NCBI GenBank assembly: GCA_943787435.1
Contig: CALSMK010000018.1
Coordinates: 1-53,487, forward strand
DNA length: 53,487 nt
Reading direction: 5' to 3'
Origin: an uncultured Flavobacteriales bacterium
GTDB taxonomy: Bacteria; Bacteroidota; Bacteroidia; Flavobacteriales_D; Sanyastnellaceae
The position numbers and the translations under genes are program-made. Positions 37,499-46,204 of the stretch are shown here, one piece after another (position 1 is the stretch's first letter; each line of letters begins with the position of its first letter). The notes beneath the pieces were generated by a model. It was given only the letters and a program-made list of their open reading frames with translations, was not told the origin of the DNA and did no database searches.

Positions 37499-39939
37499 GT
37501 GGTCACGTTCAGGGGGGATTCGACCTTCTCTTTCAGGAGGGCGCGATCGACGACTTCTGTCATGTTGCTTACGTAATGAAAACGCAGGCCTTTGAGGTAT
37601 CGTGCCTGAATGTCTTCAACATGTTTTCGGTTGGCTTCACAAAGAACGATTTCTTTGATGCCAGCGCGTCTTGCAGCCAGCAATTTTTCTTTGATTCCTC
37701 CTACGGGCAGGACTTGGCCTCGCAGGGTGATTTCCCCTGTCATCGCCAAAAATTTGCGGACTTTACGCTGGGTGAAAATCGAGGCCAGGGCGGTGAGCAT
37801 GGTGATGCCAGCCGATGGTCCATCCTTGGGGATGGCTCCTGCAGGGACGTGAACATGGACGTCCCATGTGTCGAAGACTTTGGGGTCCAGGTCCAGTTCT
37901 TGTGCGTGGGCCTTCAAGTATTGAAGGGCAATCACTGCACTCTCCTTCATGACGTCACCTAGGTTTCCGGTCAATGTCAATTTGCCTTTTCCTCTCACAA
38001 TGCTGGTTTCAATGAAGAGGATGTCTCCCCCAGCCGGTGTCCATGCCAGACCGGTGACCACGCCGGCCACGTCATTGCCTTCGTATCGTTCCTTTTCGTG
38101 AGATGGCCCCAGGATGTCGTTGAGTTCTTGGGGAGCAATGGAGACATTGTGCTTTACGCTCATGGCGATTTGCACGGCCCGATGCCGAACGACCTTGGCG
38201 ATGCGCTTGTCCAAACCCCTCACGCCACTCTCGTTGGTGTATTCGGCACAAATCTTCTCCAAGGTTTCGTCTGGAATGGCGATTTGCTCATCCGTAATTC
38301 CGGTTTCGGCAACGTGCTTTTTGATGAGGTGGCGTTTTGCGATTTGCACCTTTTCCTCGACGGTATATCCGGTGACTTCAATGATTTCCATCCTGTCCCG
38401 AAGCGCAGGTTGAATGGTGGCCAATGAGTTGGAGGTGGCCAGAAACATAACCTTGGAGAGGTCGTAATCGAGTTCGAGATAATTGTCGTAAAAGGTGCTG
38501 TTTTGCTCGGGGTCCAGGACTTCGAGCATGGCCGAAGAAGGGTCGCCGTGCACATCTCGGCTGAGCTTGTCGATTTCGTCGAGAACGAACAATGGGTTGG
38601 ATGTGCCGGACTTCTTCAAATTTTGAATCACACGGCCAGGCATGGCTCCGATGTACGTTTTTCGGTGGCCTCGAATCTCAGCTTCGTCTCGCATGCCGCC
38701 CAGGGACATTCTCACGTATTCTCTCCCGAGCGCCTTTGCAATGGACTTGCCCAGAGAGGTCTTTCCCACCCCAGGAGGGCCGTACAAACAAATGATGGGA
38801 GACTTCATGTCGCCCTTCAGTTTGAGCACCGCTAGGTGCTCGATGATCCTCTCCTTGACCATTTCCAATCCATAATGGTCTTCGTCCAATATGTCTTGGG
38901 CATGAGACAGGTCAAAGTTGTCCTCTGATGTGATGTTCCATGGCAAATCCAGGAGCAAGTCCAGGTAGTTGGATTGCACGCTGTACTCTGCACTTTGGGT
39001 GTTCATCCTTTCGAGCTTGCCCAGCTCTTTGACGAAAGTCTCCGCCACTTTTTCAGGCCAGTCTTTGACCTCGGCCCGTGCTTTTTTTCCAGCGATGTCT
39101 TCTTTGTGTGGATCAGAGCCCAACTCTTCTTGGATCTGCTTCATCTGCTGATGAAGAAAGAATTCTCGCTGTTGCTTTTCGATGTCGGTTTTGACCCGGC
39201 TCTGTATGTCTTGTTTGAGCTCCAGAACCTTTAAGTCTTCGCCGAGCAGTTCCATCACCTTTTCGACCCGTCCTTTCAGGTCGGGGATTTCGATGAGGTT
39301 TTGCTTTTGCTCTTTTTCGGCGTTCATGTTGGCGGCGATGAAATGCACCAAGAAGCGAAGGGAGTCAATGTTTTTGATGGCGATTGCAGCCTCGGAAGGG
39401 ATGTTGGGGCTGTGATGAATCACCTCCATGCTCATCTCTTGCAGGCTTTGCTGCATGGCGGATTGTTCGGCTTCTTTCCAATCGTTTTCCTCGTCTGGAA
39501 AGGGGTTGATTTTGGCGCGGAGATAGGGGGTTTCCGTCACGACTTCACCCATGCGGCATCGGCGCTTCCCTTGAATGATGACCGTGTTTGAACCATCGGG
39601 CATCCGGAGCATTTTGACAATTCTGGCGACCGTTCCAACGGTGTGAAGGTCTTCGGCCCCCGGATTTTCAATTTCGCTGTCTTGTTGGGTCATGACCCCA
39701 ATGTCAAGCCCTCCTTTGTGGGCTTCTTTCAGCAACTTCAAGCTTTGGTCTCGTCCCACATTGATGGGCAGGACCACCCCGGGGAAGAGCACCGTGTTGC
39801 GCAGAGGCAAAATGGGCAGGTCTTCCGGAGTGGATTCCCGCTCCATGGCGGCTTCATCCTCTGCGCTCAGCAGCGGAATGCTAACCTGGTCTTCGGATTC
39901 TTCAGAGAGCAAATGAAGGAGAGGGGATGCTTTAGACAT
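37495..39939 (-). CDS. lon: ATP-dependent protease Lon
   Basis: Cytoplasmic AAA+ protease, 814 residues. N-terminal substrate-binding domain ([20 protein letters not shown]) at about 40-250, coiled coil ([20 protein letters not shown]), Walker [20 protein letters not shown] at about 387, Walker [11 protein letters not shown], and the protease domain with the nucleophile in [13 protein letters not shown] (Ser about 709) and the lysine about 40 residues later ([17 protein letters not shown]). I start at ATG 39939; a GTG six codons before is open but unlikely. It heads a run of six minus-strand genes with overlaps or gaps of 10 bp or less. Confidence 0.96.
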   Translation of the reverse strand: MSKASPLLHLLSEESEDQVSIPLLSAEDEAAMERESTPEDLPILPLRNTVLFPGVVLPINVGRDQSLKLLKEAHKGGLDIGVMTQQDSEIENPGAEDLHTVGTVARIVKMLRMPDGSNTVIIQGKRRCRMGEVVTETPYLRAKINPFPDEENDWKEAEQSAMQQSLQEMSMEVIHHSPNIPSEAAIAIKNIDSLRFLVHFIAANMNAEKEQKQNLIEIPDLKGRVEKVMELLGEDLKVLELKQDIQSRVKTDIEKQQREFFLHQQMKQIQEELGSDPHKEDIAGKKARAEVKDWPEKVAETFVKELGKLERMNTQSAEYSVQSNYLDLLLDLPWNITSEDNFDLSHAQDILDEDHYGLEMVKERIIEHLAVLKLKGDMKSPIICLYGPPGVGKTSLGKSIAKALGREYVRMSLGGMRDEAEIRGHRKTYIGAMPGRVIQNLKKSGTSNPLFVLDEIDKLSRDVHGDPSSAMLEVLDPEQNSTFYDNYLELDYDLSKVMFLATSNSLATIQPALRDRMEIIEVTGYTVEEKVQIAKRHLIKKHVAETGITDEQIAIPDETLEKICAEYTNESGVRGLDKRIAKVVRHRAVQIAMSVKHNVSIAPQELNDILGPSHEKERYEGNDVAGVVTGLAWTPAGGDILFIETSIVRGKGKLTLTGNLGDVMKESAVIALQYLKAHAQELDLDPKVFDTWDVHVHVPAGAIPKDGPSAGITMLTALASIFTQRKVRKFLAMTGEITLRGQVLPVGGIKEKLLAARRAGIKEIVLCEANRKHVEDIQARYLKGLRFHYVSNMTEVVDRALLKEKVESPLNVTT

Positions 39940-40010
39940 GTGGCTTGCGAAGGTCACAAATCGGGCCGGAAGAATGCAAAGGGGTCAGAAAGGACAAGAT
40001 GACAGGAGGA

Positions 40011-41147
40011 TCAACCGCCAAGGGTCCTTTCGGCATGCAAGGCTGACAGATTGGCTTTTGAACGGTCATCAAGAGCGAGGCCTCTTCGCGCCATCACTTT
40101 TTCCGATGTCGCCATCATTTTCTGCAAATCCTGAACTTGGGACTCTTCTGTTTTGGCATTCAACCAACTGAATGGGGGCACATGTTTTGGGGGGAATCCA
40201 GCGTCAAAAATGACGGATGCCGGACCCACAACAGTTCCGGTATTGAAGGTGCTTCCAATTCCACAGCGGGAGTGATCGCCCATGAGCAAACCGCAAAATT
40301 GCAAGCCTGTGGGCTCCAAACATTGGGAAGAGGAGGACCATTGGCGCACTTCGCCGTAAGTGTTCTTCAGGTTGCTCGATTGGGTGCCCGCTCCGAGGTT
40401 GCACCACCGTCCGATGACACTGTTGCCCAAAAAGCCATCGTGTGCCTTGTTGGCCCAACCTTGAAAGTGAACGTTGGACACCTCACCCCCCACTTTGCAA
40501 TGGGGACCAATCACAGTTGCTCCTTTGATGCAAGCTCCCATGCGCACTGTGGCGCCTTCGTGAATTAGAAGAGGCCCTTCAAGATGACTGCCCGCTTCGA
40601 TGATGGCCCTGGGGCCGATCACGACGGGGCCTTTGGTGGTGTCCATCGTTGCGGCCCTCACTTGTGCGCTGGACGCCACCCAGACGTCTTCTACAGGCCC
40701 AAAGACATGGGTGGGTTTCGCCATTGAGCTTGGTCGCAAGTTCCAGGCTTTCTTCAACAAGGGGAGGTCTTGAAGCAACCTGTCTTCGAGCCGAGTGAAC
40801 AAGTCATTGGCGTGCATCAAAAGGTCAGGAGTAGTCTCGATTTCGAACTGTTCCAATCCTTCTAAATGGTCCGCGGCTTTGGTTTTTGCCAAAACAATAC
40901 CCTTGTGAACCAAAGCCGAGGATGGGGTCAAGCGACCCAAGGCCATGGCGTCCGCTTCATTGGGGATCCACCTTGAGTTGATGTGCAAAGTTTTCACCCC
41001 ATCGGAAGGAACGAAGGTGGGCTGCAGGTGCTCCCATCTTTCGCGCTGGGTAAAAGCACCATGTCGAATCGATTCTGCCCCTTCAATTCGGTGAAAAGGG
41101 TAGAGGTTAGAACAGTGGTGGTCGTCGAAAAGGAGAATTTCGGGCAT
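40011..41147 (-). CDS. GlmU-like protein, putative sugar nucleotidyltransferase
   Basis: A 378-residue protein. The N-terminal part starts MPEILLFDDHHCSNLYPFHR, as in the Bacteroidota GlmU-like family, but lacks the canonical LxxGxGTRM nucleotidyltransferase signature. Residues about 160-340 form a left-handed beta-helix with hexapeptide repeats (GPVVIGPRAIIEAGSHLEG, GATVRMGACIKGATVIG) and HDGFLGNSVIGRWCNLGAG. The ATG at 41147 gives the family start; a TTG 13 codons upstream is open. Role in peptidoglycan or UDP-GlcNAc synthesis is plausible, but the missing signature makes the uridylyl step uncertain. Divergent from the MerR gene. Confidence 0.8.
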   Translation of the reverse strand: MPEILLFDDHHCSNLYPFHRIEGAESIRHGAFTQRERWEHLQPTFVPSDGVKTLHINSRWIPNEADAMALGRLTPSSALVHKGIVLAKTKAADHLEGLEQFEIETTPDLLMHANDLFTRLEDRLLQDLPLLKKAWNLRPSSMAKPTHVFGPVEDVWVASSAQVRAATMDTTKGPVVIGPRAIIEAGSHLEGPLLIHEGATVRMGACIKGATVIGPHCKVGGEVSNVHFQGWANKAHDGFLGNSVIGRWCNLGAGTQSSNLKNTYGEVRQWSSSSQCLEPTGLQFCGLLMGDHSRCGIGSTFNTGTVVGPASVIFDAGFPPKHVPPFSWLNAKTEESQVQDLQKMMATSEKVMARRGLALDDRSKANLSALHAERTLGG

Positions 41148-41170
41148 AGGGGTGTCCTCTGGGGGTCTGC

Positions 41171-41178
41171 CAAAACTA
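41171..41178 (-). promoter_or_regulatory. Possible -7 promoter element of the GlmU-like gene
   Basis: The minus strand reads TAGTTTTG, an exact match to TAnnTTTG, 23 bp before the ATG at 41147. No good TTG box was found at the usual distance, so this is only half a promoter. Confidence 0.3.
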
Positions 41179-41232
41179 ATCGCCAACCAATCTTTACACT
41201 GAACAACTTCGACTGAAGGCTGTTTTCAATAT

Positions 41233-42132
41233 GTGAGTCAAACAGTGCAAGAATTTTCCATCAAGGATCTCGAGCATTTTACGGGGATTAAAGCGCACAC
41301 CATCCGAGCATGGGAACAGCGTTATTCTCTGTTGAATCCGCGGCGGACATCCACGAACATTAGGTTCTACACTTCAGATGATTTGAAGTTGCTCCTGAAT
41401 GTGAGTTTGCTCAATCAAAACGGCCACAAGATTTCTCACATCGCCTCGATGGAAGAGAATGAGATGAGGCATGCGCTCCAAGATTTGGATGCGGTAAAGA
41501 ACAAGGAAGAGCACTGGTTGGGCATGTTGAAGATCAGCATGCTGAATTTTGACGAGCAATTGTTCCGAAGCGTTTCCTCTACGTTTGAACAACAGCACGG
41601 ACTGAGCGACTTGTTGCTCAAATTGTACCTGCCCTTCATGGGGCAAATTGGAATGCTTTGGTTGACCAGTGCGATTTGCCCTGCGCATGAGCACTTTGTT
41701 TCCAACTTGATCCGGCAGCGGTTGTATCGGGCAGTGGACGAGTTGGATCCCATTGACCCTGGCTATTCAGGTTCTGTGTTCGCTTTGTTTTTGCCAGAAC
41801 GAGAAATCCACGACATCAGCTTGTTGATGGTGCATTACTTGTTGCGAAGCGCAGGTTACAAAAGCCTCTTTTTGGGACAGTCGGTGCCTTTGGAAGACTT
41901 GACTCAATTGGACAAGCAATTCCCAGGCCTTCATTGCGTCGCTTACTGCACCACCTACCCATCAGAGGTAGGCGTTAAGGATTATTTGGCGCGCGTTTTA
42001 AGAGAGAGCCACGGGACTTCTCTTCAATTCCACTTTTCAGGACGGGTGTTTGAAGGTGTAGAATCCCCTGATGGCAAGATCGCTTGTCACGGCAATGGTC
42101 AATCCTTAATCGGCGCTCTGCTCAACCTGTAA
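41233..42132 (+). CDS. MerR family regulator with CarH-like B12-binding photosensor domain
   Basis: A 299-residue repressor of the CarH/LitR kind. Residues 7-75 are the MerR winged helix (FSIKDLEHFTGIKAHTIRAWEQRY). Residues 90-170 are the helical bundle that caps the cofactor, with the photoreceptor signature W-x9-EH complete: W143, E153, H154. Residues 180-299 are a Rossmann-like cobalamin domain; the lower-ligand motif E-x-H-x-x-G appears as E191-I-H193-D-I-S196, so the ligand histidine is kept and the glycine is serine. Such proteins bind adenosylcobalamin and release DNA on illumination. Start is GTG at 41233. The next gene is an ECF sigma factor, the usual Bacteroidota pairing, but no carotenoid genes follow. 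Confidence 0.82.
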   Translation: MSQTVQEFSIKDLEHFTGIKAHTIRAWEQRYSLLNPRRTSTNIRFYTSDDLKLLLNVSLLNQNGHKISHIASMEENEMRHALQDLDAVKNKEEHWLGMLKISMLNFDEQLFRSVSSTFEQQHGLSDLLLKLYLPFMGQIGMLWLTSAICPAHEHFVSNLIRQRLYRAVDELDPIDPGYSGSVFALFLPEREIHDISLLMVHYLLRSAGYKSLFLGQSVPLEDLTQLDKQFPGLHCVAYCTTYPSEVGVKDYLARVLRESHGTSLQFHFSGRVFEGVESPDGKIACHGNGQSLIGALLNL

Positions 42133-42163
42133 ACCGAAGATTAATCCCATTCATCTTCATTGA

Positions 42164-42196
42164 AAACGGCCTTCACAGCGATGTGAGGGCCTTTTT
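42164..42196 (+). terminator. Intrinsic terminator after the MerR gene
   Basis: Stem GGCCTTCACA with TGTGAGGGCC around GCGA, followed by five T (42192-42196). It ends transcription 32-64 bp after the MerR stop and separates it from the sigma factor gene. Confidence 0.85.
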
Positions 42197-42231
42197 GATT
42201 GAACGAGGGTGGTCACCTATCGTGTTTAACA

Positions 42232-42250
42232 TTCATTCAATTTGAATGAA
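42232..42250. promoter_or_regulatory. Palindrome upstream of the sigma factor gene, possible MerR operator
   Basis: Seven-base arms TTCATTC and GAATGAA around AATTT, 119 bp before the ATG at 42370. MerR-type regulators bind palindromes of this size in promoters. It is the only such palindrome I noticed in the 237-bp gap 42133-42369. The link to the regulator is inferred. Confidence 0.4.
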
Positions 42251-42369
42251 CAATTCGCAAGAAATGAGGGCGACAGGGGGATGTTGTTTATCCATTGAGC
42301 AAAAATGTTCAACAAAGATTTGGAGGGCTTGGAAGTTTGTTTAATCTTTGGGACAGAACGCTGAACACA

Positions 42370-42879
42370 ATGTCCTCCATCGAATTCAACCACCTCCTGA
42401 CCTCGCATCAGGATTTCCTCTCAGGTTTCGCCATGGGTTTCACCCGCGATCGTGAAGACGCCAACGATTTGGTCCAAGAGACTTTCGTCAAGGCTTTGAG
42501 GTACAAGAACAATTTCAAAGAAGGGACCAACATCAAAGGATGGCTGTACACCATCATGAGGAACATCTTCATCAACAACTACAAGAAGAAGCGTTTCCAG
42601 AATACGATTGTCGATCAAACTGAGAACCAGTACTTCCTGAATGCGAGTCAGGATTACCACCACGATTCAGTGACAACGTTGATCAACATCGACGACATTC
42701 AAACGGCCATCAACCGCCTCAAGTACGACTTCAGAAAGCCCTTTACCATGTTTTTGGATGGCTTCCACTATGATGAGATTGCCGACGAATTGGGCATTCC
42801 CATGGGCACTGTGAAGAGCCGCATCTTCCATGCCCGGAAGCGTTTGAAGGATGAACTCGGTGAATTCGAAGTCCGCTAA
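42370..42879 (+). CDS. ECF-type RNA polymerase sigma factor
   Basis: A 169-residue extracytoplasmic-function sigma factor. Region 2: FLSGFAMGFTRDREDANDLVQETFVKAL and NIKGWLYTIMRNIFINNYKKKR, contacting core polymerase and the -10 element. Region 4: FLDGFHYDEIADELGIPMGTVKSRIFHARKRLKDEL, the -35 reader helix-turn-helix. No anti-sigma gene lies next to it. ATG 42370 fits the family; a TTG further upstream is open. The position after a CarH-like regulator suggests light- or B12-dependent control. A strong terminator follows. Confidence 0.93.
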   Translation: MSSIEFNHLLTSHQDFLSGFAMGFTRDREDANDLVQETFVKALRYKNNFKEGTNIKGWLYTIMRNIFINNYKKKRFQNTIVDQTENQYFLNASQDYHHDSVTTLINIDDIQTAINRLKYDFRKPFTMFLDGFHYDEIADELGIPMGTVKSRIFHARKRLKDELGEFEVR

Positions 42880-42910
42880 AGCGAACATCTCTCTCTCCAA
42901 TTGAGGAAAG

Positions 42911-42944
42911 AAGGCGAAAGGCGCGCAACCTTTCGCCTTTTTTG
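42911..42944 (+). terminator. Intrinsic terminator after the sigma factor gene
   Basis: Arms AAGGCGAAAGG (42911-42921) and CCTTTCGCCTT (42929-42939) with a seven-base loop, followed by T residues. It separates the sigma gene from the large surface protein gene. Confidence 0.9.
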
Positions 42945-42974
42945 TCGTCATATCTCCGGTAAATTGCATCAACC

Positions 42975-45900
42975 ATGAACCGAACCTCGAGAGACTCCCA
43001 CCTGCATTGCGCCTTTGTCTTGGCTTGCGTTTTGACGACTGCTTTGTCTGCGAATTCACAAGTGGAGGTCAACAGCACCTTGACCCCGGATGAGTACGTC
43101 AACGATGTATTGCTGGGAACGGGTGTGGTGGCCACCAACGTGGTGTTCACCGGGAGCCCAGTGCAAATTGGCCACATCACCGGCTTCGACCCAACAGATT
43201 TCCCTATTGAATCTGGCTTGATTCTCTCAACAGAGGTGGCGAGCAACCCCGCCAACGTAGACGATGGATGCATGGACGCTTTCATCGAAGACAACCTCGA
43301 GGTGTCAGGAGATCCGGACTTGTTGACCATTGCCAACAGCGTTCCTCCATTGATTGGTCAAAATTTCAACGTGGGCAGCGTCAATGATGTCTGTGCCATT
43401 GAGTTCGATTTTATCGCCACCGGTGACACGGTGAGGTTCAACTATGTCTTCGGTTCAGATGAGTACTTGGCCTGGATCAACAGCCAGTACAACGACATTT
43501 TCGGCTTTTTCTTGAGTGGTCCTGGCATCAACGGGCCCTATGCCGACAATGCCATCAACTTGGCCGAGGTTCCCGACAGCGACCCTCAGCTTGCCATCAC
43601 CATCAGTTCGGTGAACAATGTCACCAATGAGGCTTATTACATCGACAATCCTGGCAATGATGTGCTTTGCCAAAATGGTTTTACCGTCAAATTGACGGCA
43701 GAAAGTGAAGTAGAATGCGGAGAGACGTATCACATTCGCTTGGCCATTGCAGATGGTTCAGATACCGCATTGGAGTCCATCGTCATCTTGGAGTCAGGTT
43801 CGTTTGAATCCAACTCCGTGGTTGAAGTGGACCTGAGCATTGATGTAGGGGGGCCGGATGCCAACATCATTTATGAGGATTGTGGAGAAGCTTTGTTGAC
43901 GTTCACCCGTCCGCTGGAAACCATCATCGACATCGAGGAGATGGTCATCATTGACTACTCTTTGAGTTCAGCGACCAATGGAGTTGACTTCACGTCTCTG
44001 CCCGACACGGTTTTCTTCCCTCCATTTGTTTCTGTTCAGCAATTCCCATTGGACGCCTTTGAGGACGGATTGGTAGAAGGCACAGAAACGGTGGTGATGG
44101 AAATCTTGAATCTCGCGGCATGCAATGGCGGTGGACTCACCAGTTATTTTGAATTTGACATAGCAGATGAACCTGACCCTCTTGTGGTAGAAGGGTTCGA
44201 TGCGACGTTGTGTGTTGGAGACTCCGTTCTGTTGGAACCCATCATTGAAGGGGGGTATGGCAACTTCCACTATGATTGGACGTGTAACCCGGGTGTGGAT
44301 GAGCCAGACTTCAATTACATCCCCTCTGCGGCCGGTGAATACGATTGCGTGGTGACCGTGTCGGACACATGCGGCATGCCAGAAGATCCCGGGACATTCA
44401 ATGTGGTTGTGGAAGAGTATCCCGAACTCGTCGCCGAAATTTTGGGCGGGGACTTGGTGCTGACTTGCAATGGTTTCGCAGAGGTATTCGCTTCTGCTCA
44501 AGGGGGCAATCCTCCCTATGAGTACTCCTGGACCTTCCAAGACGACATGCCCGCCTTTGGTTTTGGAAACAGCTTGTTTGTGAGCACATGGAACAATGCA
44601 TCGGAGGTTCATGTGACCGTTGAAGATGCTTGCGGCTTGACAGCAGAAGCGATGATCAATGTGAGCATTGATGTGCCCGAATTGATTGTTGAATTGGAGG
44701 ATGAATATGAAGTATCCTGCAATGTGCCGTTTTCCATCACCCCAGATTGGTCGGGAGGAGAGCCTTATTACAATTGGTCTTGGCTCAATGGATTCTCCTT
44801 TTTGGGATTCACTGAAACCTTGAATTGGACCACGGACCAAGACCTCAGCATCACCCTTGAGGTGAGCGATGGATGCGGACAGTTTGTGACGGTGGAAACA
44901 GAGGTTGTCGTCGTGAGCCCTCCGCTAGAAGTCACTTTGCCCGAGGTCTTGACAGGGCCTTGCACTGAAGTCTTTGAACTGAGTCCAGAAATCGACGGGG
45001 GCAGCGGGGTCTACACCTACCAGTGGTCACAGAATTTCAACCCTGTTGGAGACAACGCAACATACAATTATGGTGGGGGCTTGTCCACCACCTTGGCGGT
45101 AGAGGTCACCGACAATTGTCAGTCTTCGGGCTCTGCCAGCACCACCATCGACATTGTCAATCCTCCACTTGAGTTGTCCATGCCCGACACCGTTTATGCT
45201 TCCTGCATCGACAACACTGTCTTGACCGTTGACATCCTCTCCGGGGCGGGTGAATACGTGTATGAGTGGAGCGTCGGTGGATTGCCATACGGAGGAGATG
45301 ACCCTCAAATCACGGTTCAGAGTTTTGAGACCACGCCCATTTTCTTGGAGGTTCAAGACGGATGCGGCGGAGAAAATACGGTGGGGTCCACTTTGTCCAT
45401 TCCCAATGTGCCCATGACGTTGAGCGTCTCCAACGACACTGTGATTTGTCGGGGAGAGAGCTTGAGCATTTCCGCTTTGGCCACAGGAGGGGAGGAGGGC
45501 TTTGTTTACAGTTGGCCCACCATTCCTGCCTTTGGAGAGAATCAATACGTGGCGCCGAGCAATTCGGCCACCTATCCAGTCGAGGTCACCGACATCTGTG
45601 GAGAGACCTTGGTCGAAGCGATCGAAGTTCAGGTTCAATACCTGTACAGTGATTTCTACACCAGCTACATCACAGACACCCGGGTGGACTTCATCGCCAC
45701 GCCAGACCCGGCATGCCCGAACTGTTCCTTTGATTGGAGTTTTGGAGATGGAGCCACAAGCGACATCCCCAACCCCAGCCATGAGTATGACGGCTTGGGG
45801 GACTACTACGCTCAATTGACCGTGACCAATGCAATCGGGTGCACCGACAGCGCATACACTTTGGTGGAAGGCCCCGTTCTCATTTACATCCCGAACACCT

Positions 45901-46154
45901 TCACTCCGAACAACGATGGCATCAACGATGCGTTCAAGGTGGTGATCAGTGAAGTCGTCCGGTATGAGTTGGACATTTATAACCGCTGGGGGGAACGGGT
46001 ATTCCACAGTGAAGACCCCAACGAGGTTTGGCTGGGCGACGTGAATGGTGGAGACCATTACGCCCAACCCGGGATGTACAACTATCGCCTCAAATGGAAG
46101 GGGGCTAGGACCGATGCCGAAGAAATGCTCGGTACCCTCGAGCTCATGAGGTAA
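42975..46154 (+). CDS. T9SS type B surface protein: choice-of-anchor L, repeats, PKD, gliding-motility C-terminal domain
   Basis: A 1,059-residue exported protein. Signal peptide 1-29 (CAFVLACVLTTALSANSQ). Residues 35-280 are a choice-of-anchor L domain (VNDVLLGTGVVATNV, GFDPTDFPIESGLILSTE, FNYVFGSDEYLAWINSQYND, IADGSDTALESIVILESGSF). Residues 280-400 are a Calx-beta-like region, then about six Ig/PKD-like repeats up to 890. A PKD domain has FDWSFGDGATSDIPNPSHEY. The last 90 residues are the gliding motility-associated / type B sorting domain (YIPNTFTPNNDGINDAFKV, LDIYNRWGERVFHS, YNYRLKWKG). Likely a surface adhesin exported by the T9SS. Alone between terminators, so single-gene transcription is likely. 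Confidence 0.93.
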   Translation: MNRTSRDSHLHCAFVLACVLTTALSANSQVEVNSTLTPDEYVNDVLLGTGVVATNVVFTGSPVQIGHITGFDPTDFPIESGLILSTEVASNPANVDDGCMDAFIEDNLEVSGDPDLLTIANSVPPLIGQNFNVGSVNDVCAIEFDFIATGDTVRFNYVFGSDEYLAWINSQYNDIFGFFLSGPGINGPYADNAINLAEVPDSDPQLAITISSVNNVTNEAYYIDNPGNDVLCQNGFTVKLTAESEVECGETYHIRLAIADGSDTALESIVILESGSFESNSVVEVDLSIDVGGPDANIIYEDCGEALLTFTRPLETIIDIEEMVIIDYSLSSATNGVDFTSLPDTVFFPPFVSVQQFPLDAFEDGLVEGTETVVMEILNLAACNGGGLTSYFEFDIADEPDPLVVEGFDATLCVGDSVLLEPIIEGGYGNFHYDWTCNPGVDEPDFNYIPSAAGEYDCVVTVSDTCGMPEDPGTFNVVVEEYPELVAEILGGDLVLTCNGFAEVFASAQGGNPPYEYSWTFQDDMPAFGFGNSLFVSTWNNASEVHVTVEDACGLTAEAMINVSIDVPELIVELEDEYEVSCNVPFSITPDWSGGEPYYNWSWLNGFSFLGFTETLNWTTDQDLSITLEVSDGCGQFVTVETEVVVVSPPLEVTLPEVLTGPCTEVFELSPEIDGGSGVYTYQWSQNFNPVGDNATYNYGGGLSTTLAVEVTDNCQSSGSASTTIDIVNPPLELSMPDTVYASCIDNTVLTVDILSGAGEYVYEWSVGGLPYGGDDPQITVQSFETTPIFLEVQDGCGGENTVGSTLSIPNVPMTLSVSNDTVICRGESLSISALATGGEEGFVYSWPTIPAFGENQYVAPSNSATYPVEVTDICGETLVEAIEVQVQYLYSDFYTSYITDTRVDFIATPDPACPNCSFDWSFGDGATSDIPNPSHEYDGLGDYYAQLTVTNAIGCTDSAYTLVEGPVLIYIPNTFTPNNDGINDAFKVVISEVVRYELDIYNRWGERVFHSEDPNEVWLGDVNGGDHYAQPGMYNYRLKWKGARTDAEEMLGTLELMR

Positions 46155-46204
46155 GTCCTTCATTCCGGGGTCAAAATGCGCTACTTAGGTGCTAATTTGC
46201 CGCC

